This document shows positions 47,726 to 56,113 of a DNA stretch of 64,000 bases, piece after piece. The position numbers were made by a program, and so were the translations under genes. The first letter of the stretch is position 1. Every line of letters begins with the position of its first letter. Under the pieces are notes generated by a model. That model was not told the origin of the DNA. It ran no database searches and saw nothing but the letters and a program-made list of their open reading frames with translations. The DNA comes from Polynucleobacter sp. AP-Capit-er-40B-B4 (GTDB taxonomy: Bacteria; Pseudomonadota; Gammaproteobacteria; Burkholderiales; Burkholderiaceae): positions 107,028 to 171,027 of the forward strand of contig NZ_JACVOV010000004.1 of assembly GCF_018882245.1 (NCBI RefSeq), read 5' to 3'.

Positions 47726-47765
47726 TAGTCACAAAACTGCCTCAGAACTGTCACGCTGCTTTCAT
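47726..47765 (+). promoter_or_regulatory. Multi-copy Pho box before the plcP-like gene
   Basis: Four heptamers at exact 11-base spacing: TAGTCAC, CTGCCTC, CTGTCAC, CTTTCAT (starts 47726, 47737, 47748, 47759), each separated by four bases. The last pair is close to the PhoB consensus CTGTCAT. It ends 24 bases before the ATG. Confidence 0.75.
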
Positions 47766-47789
47766 ACTTTGTTGGCTTAATACTGTTTC

Positions 47790-48599
47790 ATGATGCATTA
47801 CAAAGCCATCTGGATTTCAGACGTACACCTGGGGACATCAGGGTGTCAGGCAAACTACCTTCTCGATTTTCTAAAGCATAACGAAGCTGAGAAATTCTAT
47901 CTGGTGGGCGACATTATTGACGGTTGGAGACTAAAGAAATCTTTCTACTGGCCACAATCACATAATGACGTAGTGCAAAAACTATTGCGCAAGGCTCGTA
48001 AAGGCAGCGAAGTCATCTATGTTCCCGGCAATCATGATGAAAGCGCTAGACAATTCTTTGGCCTTTCGTTTGGTGATGTCAAGGTTGTTGAAGAGGTAAT
48101 CCATACAACCGTAGATGGCAGAAAACTATGGGTAACCCATGGCGATCAATTTGATGGGGTAATGCAATACGCTAAGTGGCTTGCCTATGTTGGCGACACC
48201 ATGTATTCGTTCATTCTTTACGTGAACCGCTACTTCAATATGCTCCGCGCCAAGATGGGCTTGCAATATTGGTCTCTATCTCAATACCTCAAGCACCAGG
48301 TAAAAAACGCCGTCAGCTATATCGCAGATTTTGAACACATTATGGCCAGGGAAGCGCGTCTAAGAGGTTGTGATGGGGTTGTTTGCGGGCATATTCACAA
48401 GGCAGAAATCCGTGAGATCGATGGCTTGCTGTATTGCAACGATGGCGATTGGGTCGAAAGCCTGACCGCCTTGGTTGAAACACAAACCGGTGAACTCAAA
48501 ATTATTCACTGGACAAATATTAAGGGCGAGCCCGTTGAAGCCACTCAAGCCTCCCTTCCACCCGCTATTGAATCACTTATTAAAGAGGTTGCTCTATGA
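47790..48599 (+). CDS. plcP: Metallophosphoesterase, PlcP-like phospholipase C (or UDP-diacylglucosamine hydrolase-like)
   Basis: A 269-residue calcineurin-like phosphoesterase. Metal sites: SDVHLG (10-15), GDIIDGW (40-46), GNHDE (80-84), THGDQFD (116-122) and GHIH (200-203). It resembles UDP-2,3-diacylglucosamine hydrolase, yet LpxH-like proteins in an operon with a glycosyltransferase and under PhoB control are the PlcP type that cuts phospholipids to diacylglycerol in phosphate-starved bacteria. ATGA overlap with the next glycosyltransferase. Start could also be Met2. Confidence 0.8.
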   Translation: MMHYKAIWISDVHLGTSGCQANYLLDFLKHNEAEKFYLVGDIIDGWRLKKSFYWPQSHNDVVQKLLRKARKGSEVIYVPGNHDESARQFFGLSFGDVKVVEEVIHTTVDGRKLWVTHGDQFDGVMQYAKWLAYVGDTMYSFILYVNRYFNMLRAKMGLQYWSLSQYLKHQVKNAVSYIADFEHIMAREARLRGCDGVVCGHIHKAEIREIDGLLYCNDGDWVESLTALVETQTGELKIIHWTNIKGEPVEATQASLPPAIESLIKEVAL

Positions 48600-49624
48600 A
48601 AATTATGATCATTACCGATGCATGGGACCCACAGGTGAACGGCGTTGTCCGCACCCTCAAACAAACCCGTGCAGAATTAATTGCCTTGGGTCATGAGGTG
48701 GAGATGATCACCCCCACTGGTTTTAAATCAATTCCATGTCCAACCTATCCTGATATCGCCTTATCCCTGTTCCCGGCCAAAGAAGTAGCACGTCGAATTA
48801 AAGAGTTTGCACCTGATGCCATGCATATCGCTACCGAGGGTCCATTGGGGCTATCTGCTCGCGCCTATGCAGTAAAAAATCGCCTACCCTTTTCTACCGC
48901 ATATCACACACGCTTCCCAGAGTACGTCAAGGCACGTACCGGCATTCCATTGGGCATTACCTATGCATTTATTCGGTGGTTTCATGGTCCATCTATGGCA
49001 GTCATGGCGCCAACCATTGTGGTTAAGGACGATCTAGAAAAATTTGGCCTGAAGAATGTGGTTCTGTGGTCAAGAGGTGTAGATCTCGACATTTTTAAGA
49101 TGCAGGATTCAAAGGCACTGAATACCGCTCATCCCATCTTTTTATATGTAGGGCGTGTGGCTGTTGAAAAAAATATCAATGCTTTTTTAGAGATTGATCT
49201 GCCAGGTTCCAAGTGGGTGGTAGGAGACGGTCCGGCCTTGGCTGGAATAAAAGAAAAATATCCAGAAGTGAACTATCTGGGTGTATTACAGCAACATGAG
49301 TTGGCTAAAGTGTATGCAGCTGCAGATGTATTTGTATTTCCAAGTAAGACCGACACATTTGGACTAGTTTTATTGGAAGCAATGGCATGCGGCACCCCCG
49401 TAGCAGCGTATCCAGTAACTGGTCCTATTGATGTACTGGGGAATTCAAACTCAGGGGCAATGAATGAGGATCTGCGAGAAGCCTGTATGCAAGCACTTAA
49501 AATTCCTCGTGAAATTGCACGTGCCCATGCTGAGAAATTTTCTTGGCGTGCAGCTACAGAGCAGTTTGCTCAACATTTGAAGCCTGTGCCAACGACAGAA
49601 GTTCACGTCGCTGCATTAGCTTAA
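48596..49624 (+). CDS. agt: GT4-type glycosyltransferase (Agt-like)
   Basis: A 342-residue GT-B enzyme. N-terminal domain: DAWDPQVNGVVRTLKQTRAEL; C-terminal nucleotide-sugar domain: FLYVGRVAVEKNINAFLEI, WVVGDGPALAGIKE and FVFPSKTDTFGLVLLEAMACGTPVAAYPVTG with the family's E-x7-E motif. With the plcP-like gene it resembles agt, which glycosylates diacylglycerol to make glycolipids under phosphate limitation. Four-base overlap with the upstream gene. Confidence 0.85.
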   Translation: MKIMIITDAWDPQVNGVVRTLKQTRAELIALGHEVEMITPTGFKSIPCPTYPDIALSLFPAKEVARRIKEFAPDAMHIATEGPLGLSARAYAVKNRLPFSTAYHTRFPEYVKARTGIPLGITYAFIRWFHGPSMAVMAPTIVVKDDLEKFGLKNVVLWSRGVDLDIFKMQDSKALNTAHPIFLYVGRVAVEKNINAFLEIDLPGSKWVVGDGPALAGIKEKYPEVNYLGVLQQHELAKVYAAADVFVFPSKTDTFGLVLLEAMACGTPVAAYPVTGPIDVLGNSNSGAMNEDLREACMQALKIPREIARAHAEKFSWRAATEQFAQHLKPVPTTEVHVAALA

Positions 49625-49636
49625 GGCAAGATACTC

Positions 49637-50041
49637 GTGAGCTTCCCTTACCATGTTGACCAGAACCCACATAAGGGCAACCGAGGCCTTACTAGGGCAT
49701 GGCATGCGACCAAGAACTCCTGGTGTGGATTGGTATATGCCTTTCGAGAAGAAAGCGCTTTTCGACAAGAGCTTACCCTGCTTGTATTGTTAGCACCTAC
49801 AGCACTTGCATTACCTATAACACCTTTAGAAAAGGTGCTACTAGTCTCGTCTCTGGTAATGGTGCTCGTCATTGAACTACTGAATTCTAGTGTAGAGGCA
49901 GCAATTGATCGAATTTCATTTGAGCATCACGATCTCTCCAAGCGCGCAAAAGATTTTGGCAGTGCCGCCGTCATGCTAGCCCTCGTTATAGCAGTACTAC
50001 TTTGGGCCGCAGTCTGCGCCCCCTTGATTCTCACACTCTAA
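49637..50041 (+). CDS. dgkA: Diacylglycerol kinase
   Basis: A 134-residue integral membrane kinase. DgkA features: RAWHATKNSWCGLVYAFREESAFRQEL, three membrane helices, and the active-site ELLNSSVEAAIDRISFEHHDLSKRAKDFGSAAV. It turns diacylglycerol back to phosphatidate. GTG start at 49637, 12 bases after the glycosyltransferase stop. In this operon it may recycle diacylglycerol left from PlcP action. Confidence 0.92.
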   Translation: MSFPYHVDQNPHKGNRGLTRAWHATKNSWCGLVYAFREESAFRQELTLLVLLAPTALALPITPLEKVLLVSSLVMVLVIELLNSSVEAAIDRISFEHHDLSKRAKDFGSAAVMLALVIAVLLWAAVCAPLILTL

Positions 50042-50081
50042 ATAAGCCATTTACCCAACCATTCACTTACGAAGGCTAACC

Positions 50082-51002
50082 ATGTCTGACATTCCCAATC
50101 CAATTGGTTCATTTGAAATTTTTTCCCCTAAAAAAGTAAAGCCGCTGAAAAAGAAGCAGTCAAATACCTTTCAAAAGCTCTCTAAAAAGTTAGCTAAAAA
50201 ACTATTTGGAAAGAAATTTGTTACAAAAACAAGAGCTGAACTTAGGGAAGTGGAGATAACTCCTTCCGTTCAAATAAAACCCAAAAAACCGGCCTTTCAG
50301 ATTGTTTGGGCAAGTACTCCAGGTGAAATTAAAGAAGCTCAGAGATTGCGATACAAAGTATTTGCCGAGGAGATGGGGGCGAAGCTACCGATGAATGCAG
50401 AAGGTCTTGATATTGATGAATTCGATGCCTATTGCGACCACTTATTAATTCGTGATCAAGACAGCCTCAAGGTCGTGGGCACCTATCGCGTTCTCCCCCC
50501 TCATAGAGCTAAAGAAATCGGACGCCTTTATTCTGATTCTGAGTTTGACTTATCCCGCCTTGACCACCTGCGCCCTAAATTAGTTGAATTGGGTAGATCT
50601 TGCGTTCACCAAGACTATCGCTCAGGCGCGGTGATCATGGCGCTGTGGAGTGGCCTGGCACAGTATATGCAAAAGAATGGCTATGAAATCATGTTGGGAT
50701 GCGCCAGCATCCCTATGGCTGATGGCGGACACTTTGCAGCGAGCCTTTATAACTCACTTGGCAATGATCAAATGGCGCCTACAGAGTTCCACGCCTTCCC
50801 ACGCTTGCCATTGCCATTGGATAAGCTGAATGGTGGCCTGGATGTACAGCCTCCCCCTTTGATTAAGGGCTACTTAAAGCTTGGAGCCAAAATTTGCAGC
50901 GCTCCAGCGTGGGATCCAGACTTTAATACTGCTGACTTATTAACAATGATGAGACTATCAGAAATTAATCCGCGTTACGCAAAGCATTTCTTGGGTCTCT
51001 AA
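50082..51002 (+). CDS. GNAT-like acyltransferase, OlsB/ornithine-acyl-ACP type
   Basis: A 306-residue protein. After a Lys-rich N-terminal stretch (about 18-60), the PF13444-type acyltransferase domain: RLRYKVFAEEMGAKLP, DIDEFDAYCDHLLIRD, VGTYRVLPP and LVELGRSCVHQDYRSGAVIMALWSGLA (the LGRSCVH motif of OlsB). OlsB joins a 3-hydroxyacyl chain to ornithine, first step to ornithine lipids. Other members acylate other amino acids, so substrate is inferred. 40 bases after dgkA; followed by a terminator. Confidence 0.82.
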   Translation: MSDIPNPIGSFEIFSPKKVKPLKKKQSNTFQKLSKKLAKKLFGKKFVTKTRAELREVEITPSVQIKPKKPAFQIVWASTPGEIKEAQRLRYKVFAEEMGAKLPMNAEGLDIDEFDAYCDHLLIRDQDSLKVVGTYRVLPPHRAKEIGRLYSDSEFDLSRLDHLRPKLVELGRSCVHQDYRSGAVIMALWSGLAQYMQKNGYEIMLGCASIPMADGGHFAASLYNSLGNDQMAPTEFHAFPRLPLPLDKLNGGLDVQPPPLIKGYLKLGAKICSAPAWDPDFNTADLLTMMRLSEINPRYAKHFLGL

Positions 51003-51031
51003 TTTTAAGGAATGAATTTCTTAGTAAAAAG

Positions 51032-51056
51032 CCGCTTCAGTATGAGGTGGATTTTT
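51032..51056 (+). terminator. Intrinsic terminator after the OlsB-like gene
   Basis: CCGCTTCA-GTA-TGAGGTGG (8 pairs with two G-U wobbles) followed by ATTTTTAT. It closes the plcP-agt-dgkA-olsB-like operon. Confidence 0.6.
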
Positions 51057-51070
51057 ATATTTAGCTTGAG

Positions 51071-52645
51071 TTACTTAAAGCTGATTTGATAAGAGCGGCC
51101 AACTCTTTCCCACTCTGCGGCCTCTTTTAAAAGACTAAATTCTGTCAAAGGGTGTTCGGTGGCCCATTCTTTAGATAGGCTCACCAGGTAGGAGCCTTCA
51201 TGCTCTGAAACTTTTACCTTTGGAATGCTATTGTCATTTCGACCGCGACAAAGAACTTGAGCAAGCCTCAAACAAAAGAGCATACGCCAGTCTTCAAAGC
51301 CGTGGTTATTGGCTAACTTACCAAGTTTTCCGGTATGGCCAATCAATAAAGCAGCAAGTCTTGCCTGGTCATTCTTAGAGAATCCCGGCATATCGGCATT
51401 ACCAGCAATATAAGCTGAATGCTTGTGATACCCATTATGGGAAATAGATAAACCAATTTCATGAAGGTTAGCAGCCCACTGCAATAATGCGACGTTATCT
51501 GCCCTACTCTCTGACTCAGGCTTAGGAAGTTGCTGTAAAAAATCTGCCGCCAATTTACCTACCCTAGCAGCCTGATCACGATCCACGGCATAACGTTGCA
51601 TGAATTGCTCTACGGTGACATAGCGCATATCGTGATGCTGAGATCGACCAAGTAAGTCATAAAGAACGCCGCTACGTAATGCGGCATCCGTCACTTCCAT
51701 TTCCTCAATACCCAATTCATCGAATGCAGCCAGCATAATCGCTAAGCCTCCAGGCCATACAGCCCTTCTATCATCCTTGAGACCAATCAACTCAACTTGA
51801 TTGACGTGATCATATTTGAGAAGATGCTTTTTGAGATTCTTTAGGCCTTCACGGGTAATGAGGCCACTTGCCCCATTGACGCGACCCATTGTTAATCCAT
51901 CGCTATTCCCATTGAAATTATTGCTAGCGATTAATTCAGCCAAGGCTCTAGCAGTTCCAGAGGAACCGATGACTTGTTTCCATCCACTTTTTAAATAAAC
52001 CCCGGAGATTACCTGTATTTCACGGCGGGCAGCTAGCTCGGCCTCCTTAAAAGCGTGAGCATCAATATTTCCTTTGGGGAAAAAACGCAAACTATGTGAG
52101 ACGCAGCCTATGTAAAGACTTTCCATCAACTTTGGCTCGTAACCTTTGCCAATAATGAATTCGGTAGAACCGCCACCAATATCAATGACAAGCCTATTAC
52201 CTTGAATAGCCTGCACCTCATGCGCCGCCCCAATGTAAATGAGACGGGCCTCTTCTACGCCAGCAATAACCTCAATCGGAAAACCTAAAGCCTCTTGCGC
52301 ATCCTCAACAAACTGCTGTGCATTTTTAGCAACACGTAATGTATTGGTAGCAACCGCGCGAACATTGGCAGGATCAAATCCACGAATGCGTTCACCAAAA
52401 CGTCTAATAGCAATTAAGCCTCGTTGATAGGCATCATTACCAAGTAATTTATTTTCCGTTAGTCCTGCAGCCAAACGAACTGTCTCGCGCAAGGTATCTA
52501 TAGGACGAAGCTGCGTTCCTGAAGGAGTATTGACGACCTGAGCCACCAGCATGCGAAAACTATTAGAGCCTAAGTCAACCGCAGCTACGAGGTCTGCTGA
52601 TATCGCTAAAGGATCTACCGGATTGCTGGACAAAATGTTCCCCAA
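51071..52645 (-). CDS. ppx: Exopolyphosphatase (Ppx/GppA family)
   Basis: A 524-residue enzyme removing phosphate from polyphosphate ends (or converting pppGpp). ASKHA-fold motifs: VAAVDLGSNSFRMLVAQV (20-37), ATNTLRVAKNA, IAGVEEARLIYIG and LVIDIGGGSTEFIIG; the C-terminal HD-like domain includes LLQWAANLHEIGLSISH. The family length and position between PhoB/PhoR and the lipid genes support Ppx. A candidate Pho box lies 44 bases upstream. Confidence 0.92.
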   Translation of the reverse strand: MGNILSSNPVDPLAISADLVAAVDLGSNSFRMLVAQVVNTPSGTQLRPIDTLRETVRLAAGLTENKLLGNDAYQRGLIAIRRFGERIRGFDPANVRAVATNTLRVAKNAQQFVEDAQEALGFPIEVIAGVEEARLIYIGAAHEVQAIQGNRLVIDIGGGSTEFIIGKGYEPKLMESLYIGCVSHSLRFFPKGNIDAHAFKEAELAARREIQVISGVYLKSGWKQVIGSSGTARALAELIASNNFNGNSDGLTMGRVNGASGLITREGLKNLKKHLLKYDHVNQVELIGLKDDRRAVWPGGLAIMLAAFDELGIEEMEVTDAALRSGVLYDLLGRSQHHDMRYVTVEQFMQRYAVDRDQAARVGKLAADFLQQLPKPESESRADNVALLQWAANLHEIGLSISHNGYHKHSAYIAGNADMPGFSKNDQARLAALLIGHTGKLGKLANNHGFEDWRMLFCLRLAQVLCRGRNDNSIPKVKVSEHEGSYLVSLSKEWATEHPLTEFSLLKEAAEWERVGRSYQISFK

Positions 52646-52688
52646 AAATGGAATGCAGCATCAATTATGTCTATTTTATGTACAAACC

Positions 52689-52706
52689 ATGACATATTGA
52701 TGAAAT
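52689..52706 (-). promoter_or_regulatory. Candidate Pho box before ppx
   Basis: Minus strand: ATTTCAT-CAAT-ATGTCAT, heptamers matching CTGTCAT at 5 and 6 of 7 positions, 44 bases before the ppx start. Confidence 0.5.
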
Positions 52707-52745
52707 CAATGCCAAGCCTATCTGGCTAGGGGAGTAAAGGGAATT

Positions 52746-52955
52746 TTAGGCGGCTAAGTTCTGCTCAGAGCTAAAGCAATCTCGATTACCAAAGCTACAC
52801 AAAATACAGCAATCACCAGACTTTGGCTTCAAAATTGCACTACAAGAACGGCAGCGATAAAAATGTTGAGAACCTTCGTCCGAGCTAACGATCTCAGAGT
52901 TCTGACAATGGGGGCAAGTAACAATGGCTTGCGGGTATTGGATGGTTTTATTCAC
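52746..52955 (-). CDS. GDCCxxC-motif small zinc-ribbon-like protein
   Basis: A 69-residue cysteine-rich protein: CPHC (14-17), CRSC (35-38) and GDCCILC (47-53). This matches the family named for its GDCCVxC motif, where some members carry selenocysteine; all are cysteine here. Function unknown, metal or redox binding likely. The start is GTG (MNKTIQYP); the nearest upstream ATG is out of frame. A Pho-box-like site is 23 bases upstream. Confidence 0.75.
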   Translation of the reverse strand: MNKTIQYPQAIVTCPHCQNSEIVSSDEGSQHFYRCRSCSAILKPKSGDCCILCSFGNRDCFSSEQNLAA

Positions 52956-52977
52956 AATGCCATACTGAACCAGAATT

Positions 52978-52995
52978 ATGACAAGAATATGTCAG
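52978..52995 (-). promoter_or_regulatory. Candidate Pho box before the GDCCxxC gene
   Basis: Minus strand: CTGACAT-ATTC-TTGTCAT, each heptamer 6 of 7 to CTGTCAT, 23 bases before the GTG start. The short distance implies a very short leader. Confidence 0.5.
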
Positions 52996-53099
52996 TTGAC
53001 TATAAAGGGGCGGAAACTAAACCCATTAAAACAATGAATTATGACTGTCATATTACTTTGCTAGGATTAGACCTTACTTAATCCATGGATTGAATGATT

Positions 53100-53300
53100 A
53101 TGAGTAAATATCAATATGAAGATGCTGTAAAGCAATTGCAAGAGTCTGGCTGCATTGGACTGGCAGACCTAAAAAATCTTCCGCACGAAGATCTTGTAGA
53201 GCTACTGGAAGAGATTAAGGTTTGGTGCCTTTATGCCAACGGCAAAGCTGAAAAGCTACCTAAAGAATCTAAAAAGAAGAAAAAGAAAAAGAAGGAGTGA
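53100..53300 (+). CDS. Small protein with polylysine tail, unknown function
   Basis: A 66-residue protein: a helical domain (YEDAVKQLQESGCIGLADLKNLPHEDLVELLEEIKVWCLYANGKAE) and a C-terminal tail with eight Lys in a row before a final Glu. I do not recognise it. A single CTGTCAT heptamer (53045-53051) lies 49 bases upstream. It ends three bases from the convergent phoR stop. ATG 53094 is an alternative start. Confidence 0.6.
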   Translation: MSKYQYEDAVKQLQESGCIGLADLKNLPHEDLVELLEEIKVWCLYANGKAEKLPKESKKKKKKKKE

Positions 53301-53303
53301 GGA

Positions 53304-54602
53304 CTAAACCGCGACTCGGTCTTTAGGGAAGCGAAGCATGAATTTACTACCTCTACCGGGCGTACTTTCAATCACGAGCTGAGCTTGATGGCGGTTGGCG
53401 ATATGCTTAACAATAGCGAGCCCCAGTCCGGTTCCGCCAGTATCCCTTGATCGACTCCGGTCAACACGATAAAAGCGCTCCGTTAATCGAGAGAGATGCT
53501 CAGATGCAATGCCTGGGCCAGTATCCGTTACTGAAAATTCACCCTGCCCCTGTTCGTTAACCTTCCACTCCACAGAAATAGCGCCCACATCTGGGGTATA
53601 ACGAATTGCATTGGACACTAAATTGCTAAAAGCAGAGAGGATCTCCCTTTCATCACCCAATAAGTTTTGCGTTGAGTTCACATCAAAACTTATTGAATGC
53701 TTTCCTTGTGAAAGCGCTTCGGCATCATTTTTAATTAGCGCCATTAAGGTTTCGATCTTCACCACAGTAGTTGTAGCTGGCAATGCATTAGACTCTAGAT
53801 TGGCTAAGGTTAATAGATCCTCAACTAAGCTCTTCATTCTTTGTGCCTGCGACATCATCATGTCTAAGTACTGATCCTGCTGATCCTTTTTAAGCTCCAA
53901 GGATTGAACGGTCTCCAGAAAGCCCATTAAGACGGTGATTGGCGTCCGCATTTCATGAGAAACATTGGCCACGAAATCACGCCGCATGGCATCCGCTTTT
54001 TGCAAGTCAGTAACGTCCTGAATCAAAAGAAGATGGCGTTTTTGACCAAATGGGAAGGCCTGCAGCATCAAACTGAGACTGCCATCTGGCCCCATGCGCT
54101 CCATCAATAGGGGCTCTTCAAAAATACGCCTATTCAGATACTGTATGAATTCAGGTCGTCTAATTAAAAAATTTACGCGCTGCATCACATCGCGCTTAAA
54201 GATCAACCCAAAAAATCTCTCGGCAATACTGTTACACCATTCAATTTGATCATTTTCATCAAGCATAACAATGCCATTAGGTGAGGCCTGAAATGCCTCA
54301 ATAAAATGATCGTGTTGTTGCTCAATACTGCGAATGCGCTGCTTTAGATTTCTGACAAGTCGTTGAAGCCTAAAAAATACCTCCTCCCAAAAACCACTTG
54401 GCAAGGGCATATTTTCAACAGAATCAGCAAGGATGTATTTCCTCAGACGCGCTAAATTAATATACGCATAAACAAGGGGGATAGAAAGTACTGCAACTCC
54501 TGCAGCAATAGCCCACTCTGCGCCCCAGAAAGGCAGAACGATAAATGCCGCAATAAATGCGACACAAATGATGACAAAGAAACGGGTTAATACAGAGAGC
54601 AT
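53304..54602 (-). CDS. phoR: Phosphate regulon sensor kinase PhoR
   Basis: A 432-residue histidine kinase. Two membrane helices (8-25, 31-48), a short charged linker, a PAS domain (about 100-200; FIEAFQASPNGIVMLDENDQI), the phospho-acceptor His216 in VANVSHEMRTPITVLMGF, and ATPase boxes (FSNLVSNAIRYTP, DTGPGIASEHL, GTGLGLAIVKHI). Short periplasmic loop and PAS are typical of PhoR, which senses Pst-PhoU state rather than a ligand. 62 bases after phoB. Confidence 0.95.
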   Translation of the reverse strand: MLSVLTRFFVIICVAFIAAFIVLPFWGAEWAIAAGVAVLSIPLVYAYINLARLRKYILADSVENMPLPSGFWEEVFFRLQRLVRNLKQRIRSIEQQHDHFIEAFQASPNGIVMLDENDQIEWCNSIAERFFGLIFKRDVMQRVNFLIRRPEFIQYLNRRIFEEPLLMERMGPDGSLSLMLQAFPFGQKRHLLLIQDVTDLQKADAMRRDFVANVSHEMRTPITVLMGFLETVQSLELKKDQQDQYLDMMMSQAQRMKSLVEDLLTLANLESNALPATTTVVKIETLMALIKNDAEALSQGKHSISFDVNSTQNLLGDEREILSAFSNLVSNAIRYTPDVGAISVEWKVNEQGQGEFSVTDTGPGIASEHLSRLTERFYRVDRSRSRDTGGTGLGLAIVKHIANRHQAQLVIESTPGRGSKFMLRFPKDRVAV

Positions 54603-54664
54603 GCTGCAATATTAGAGCATCTCTAGAGGCCCCTAGAAAATTCTAGAAAAATACTTAAAAAGCC

Positions 54665-55378
54665 TTAAGTTTCAGTTGGAGTCTTGGTAATGCGGTAACC
54701 ACTACCCCGGACAGTCTCAACATAGCGGTCGCAATCAAATGGCACCAGAGCTGCTCTTAGGCGCTTGATGTGGACGTCAACCGTTCTTTCCTCAATATAG
54801 ACTTCACTACCCCAAACCTTATCCAGCAAGCTAGCACGGGAGTGAACCCGCTCAGGATTGGCCATAAAAAACTGCAGCAAGCGAAACTCTGTTGGACCCA
54901 AAGCAATTGACTTAGGCTCTTGATTTGGCCAGACTGCTAATACGCGGTGAGAGCTTGGATCCAGCTTTAATGGACCTACAGTCAATGGGCCCGTGTCTTC
55001 AATAGGCGTCTGCCTTCTTAATATTGCCCTTACTCTTGCCACCAGCTCTTTAGGAGAAAATGGCTTGGTCACATAGTCATCCGCACCAGAATCCAGTCCA
55101 AGAACCTTATCCGACTCCTCGCTTTTGGCGGTGAGCATCAGGATAGGCAAGCCTTTAGTGCGCTCAGTGGCACGGAGCTCCTTAGCAAACTGCACCCCAG
55201 ACTTTCCTGGCATCATCCAATCCAAGATAATCAGACTAGGCAATTGATCTTTCATCATCGCCAACGCAAGATCTGTTTGCATGGCTTTTTCCACTTCATA
55301 TCCAGCATGTGACAGATTAATCGCAATCAATTCTGCAATTGATGGCTCATCCTCAACTATGAGTATGCGGTGAGTCAT
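54665..55378 (-). CDS. phoB: Phosphate regulon response regulator PhoB
   Basis: A 237-residue OmpR-type regulator. Receiver: acidic pocket E9-D10, phosphoacceptor Asp53 (ILDWMMPGKSG), Lys105 (VTKPFSP). DNA-binding winged helix: LGPTEFRLLQFFMANPERVHSRASLLDKVWG and RTVDVHIKRLRAAL. It should bind the CTGTCAT boxes seen across the island. 15 bases after phoU in the pst operon. Confidence 0.96.
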   Translation of the reverse strand: MTHRILIVEDEPSIAELIAINLSHAGYEVEKAMQTDLALAMMKDQLPSLIILDWMMPGKSGVQFAKELRATERTKGLPILMLTAKSEESDKVLGLDSGADDYVTKPFSPKELVARVRAILRRQTPIEDTGPLTVGPLKLDPSSHRVLAVWPNQEPKSIALGPTEFRLLQFFMANPERVHSRASLLDKVWGSEVYIEERTVDVHIKRLRAALVPFDCDRYVETVRGSGYRITKTPTET

Positions 55379-55393
55379 TATTCGAGGTCCTAA

Positions 55394-56101
55394 TTATTGT
55401 CTATTTGCTTCGCGAACTAAATCTTCATGGGGAATATGACGAACGTCAGATCCCTTGGCAATGTAAATTACGAACTCTGCGATATTTTTAGCGTGGTCGC
55501 CAATACGCTCGATTGCCTTAGCAATAGTCAGCATATCTAGGCCAGTGCTAATCATATGAGGGTCTTCAGACATGTAAGTAATGAGCTTACGAACAAAGCC
55601 TCTAAATTCTTCATCAATCTGTCGATCCTCTTGCACTACCTCAGCTGCCGCAATAGTATCTAGGCGGGCAAATGCATCAAGACTGCGGCGTAGTAGAGAG
55701 ATAGCCATCTGGCCTGATAACCGAATCTCAGCAACGTTAATGTTATGCGGTAGGCCAGACTCAATTAAACGCTTAGTGCGCTTAGCAACGCGCTCTGCTT
55801 CATCGCCCGCACGCTCTAAATTGGTTATCGCTTTGGATACCGCCATCACGAGACGTAAGTCGCGTGCTGTAGGCTGTCTACGTGCAATCAATTCTGTACA
55901 GGCTAAGTCGATCTGGATCTCAAGATCATTTACTAGCTTTTCATTTTCGATCACAACATTGCAGGTTTCAGCATCCATTTGCGTAAAAGCGCGCATGGCT
56001 GTTGCAATTTGTGACTCCACTAACCCACCCATTTCAAGCAAGCGGCTTGAGAGCGAATTAAGATCTGCGTCGAATTGTGATGATAGATGTTTATCTGGCA
56101 T
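55394..56101 (-). CDS. phoU: Phosphate transport regulator PhoU
   Basis: A 235-residue protein of two PhoU helical-bundle repeats. Each repeat has the E/D-rich metal site: VNDLEIQIDLACTELIARRQP and LITYMSEDPHMISTGLDMLTIAKAIERIGDHAKNIAEF. It links PstB to PhoR. ATG 56101 chosen, with GGAGA 6 bases upstream; a TTG at 56113 directly after the pstB stop is less likely. Confidence 0.95.
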   Translation of the reverse strand: MPDKHLSSQFDADLNSLSSRLLEMGGLVESQIATAMRAFTQMDAETCNVVIENEKLVNDLEIQIDLACTELIARRQPTARDLRLVMAVSKAITNLERAGDEAERVAKRTKRLIESGLPHNINVAEIRLSGQMAISLLRRSLDAFARLDTIAAAEVVQEDRQIDEEFRGFVRKLITYMSEDPHMISTGLDMLTIAKAIERIGDHAKNIAEFVIYIAKGSDVRHIPHEDLVREANRQ

Positions 56102-56113
56102 ATATGTCTCCAA

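Noticed and set aside
53045..53062. CTGTCAT-ATTA-CTTTGCT as a Pho box for the small Lys-tailed protein
   Set aside because: Only the first heptamer matches; the second has 4 of 7, and no third unit supports it. Mentioned in the gene entry only.
54601..54664. Three CTAG motifs and a small palindrome between phoB and phoR
   Set aside because: The stems are short and overlap each other; no convincing terminator or regulator site could be defined.
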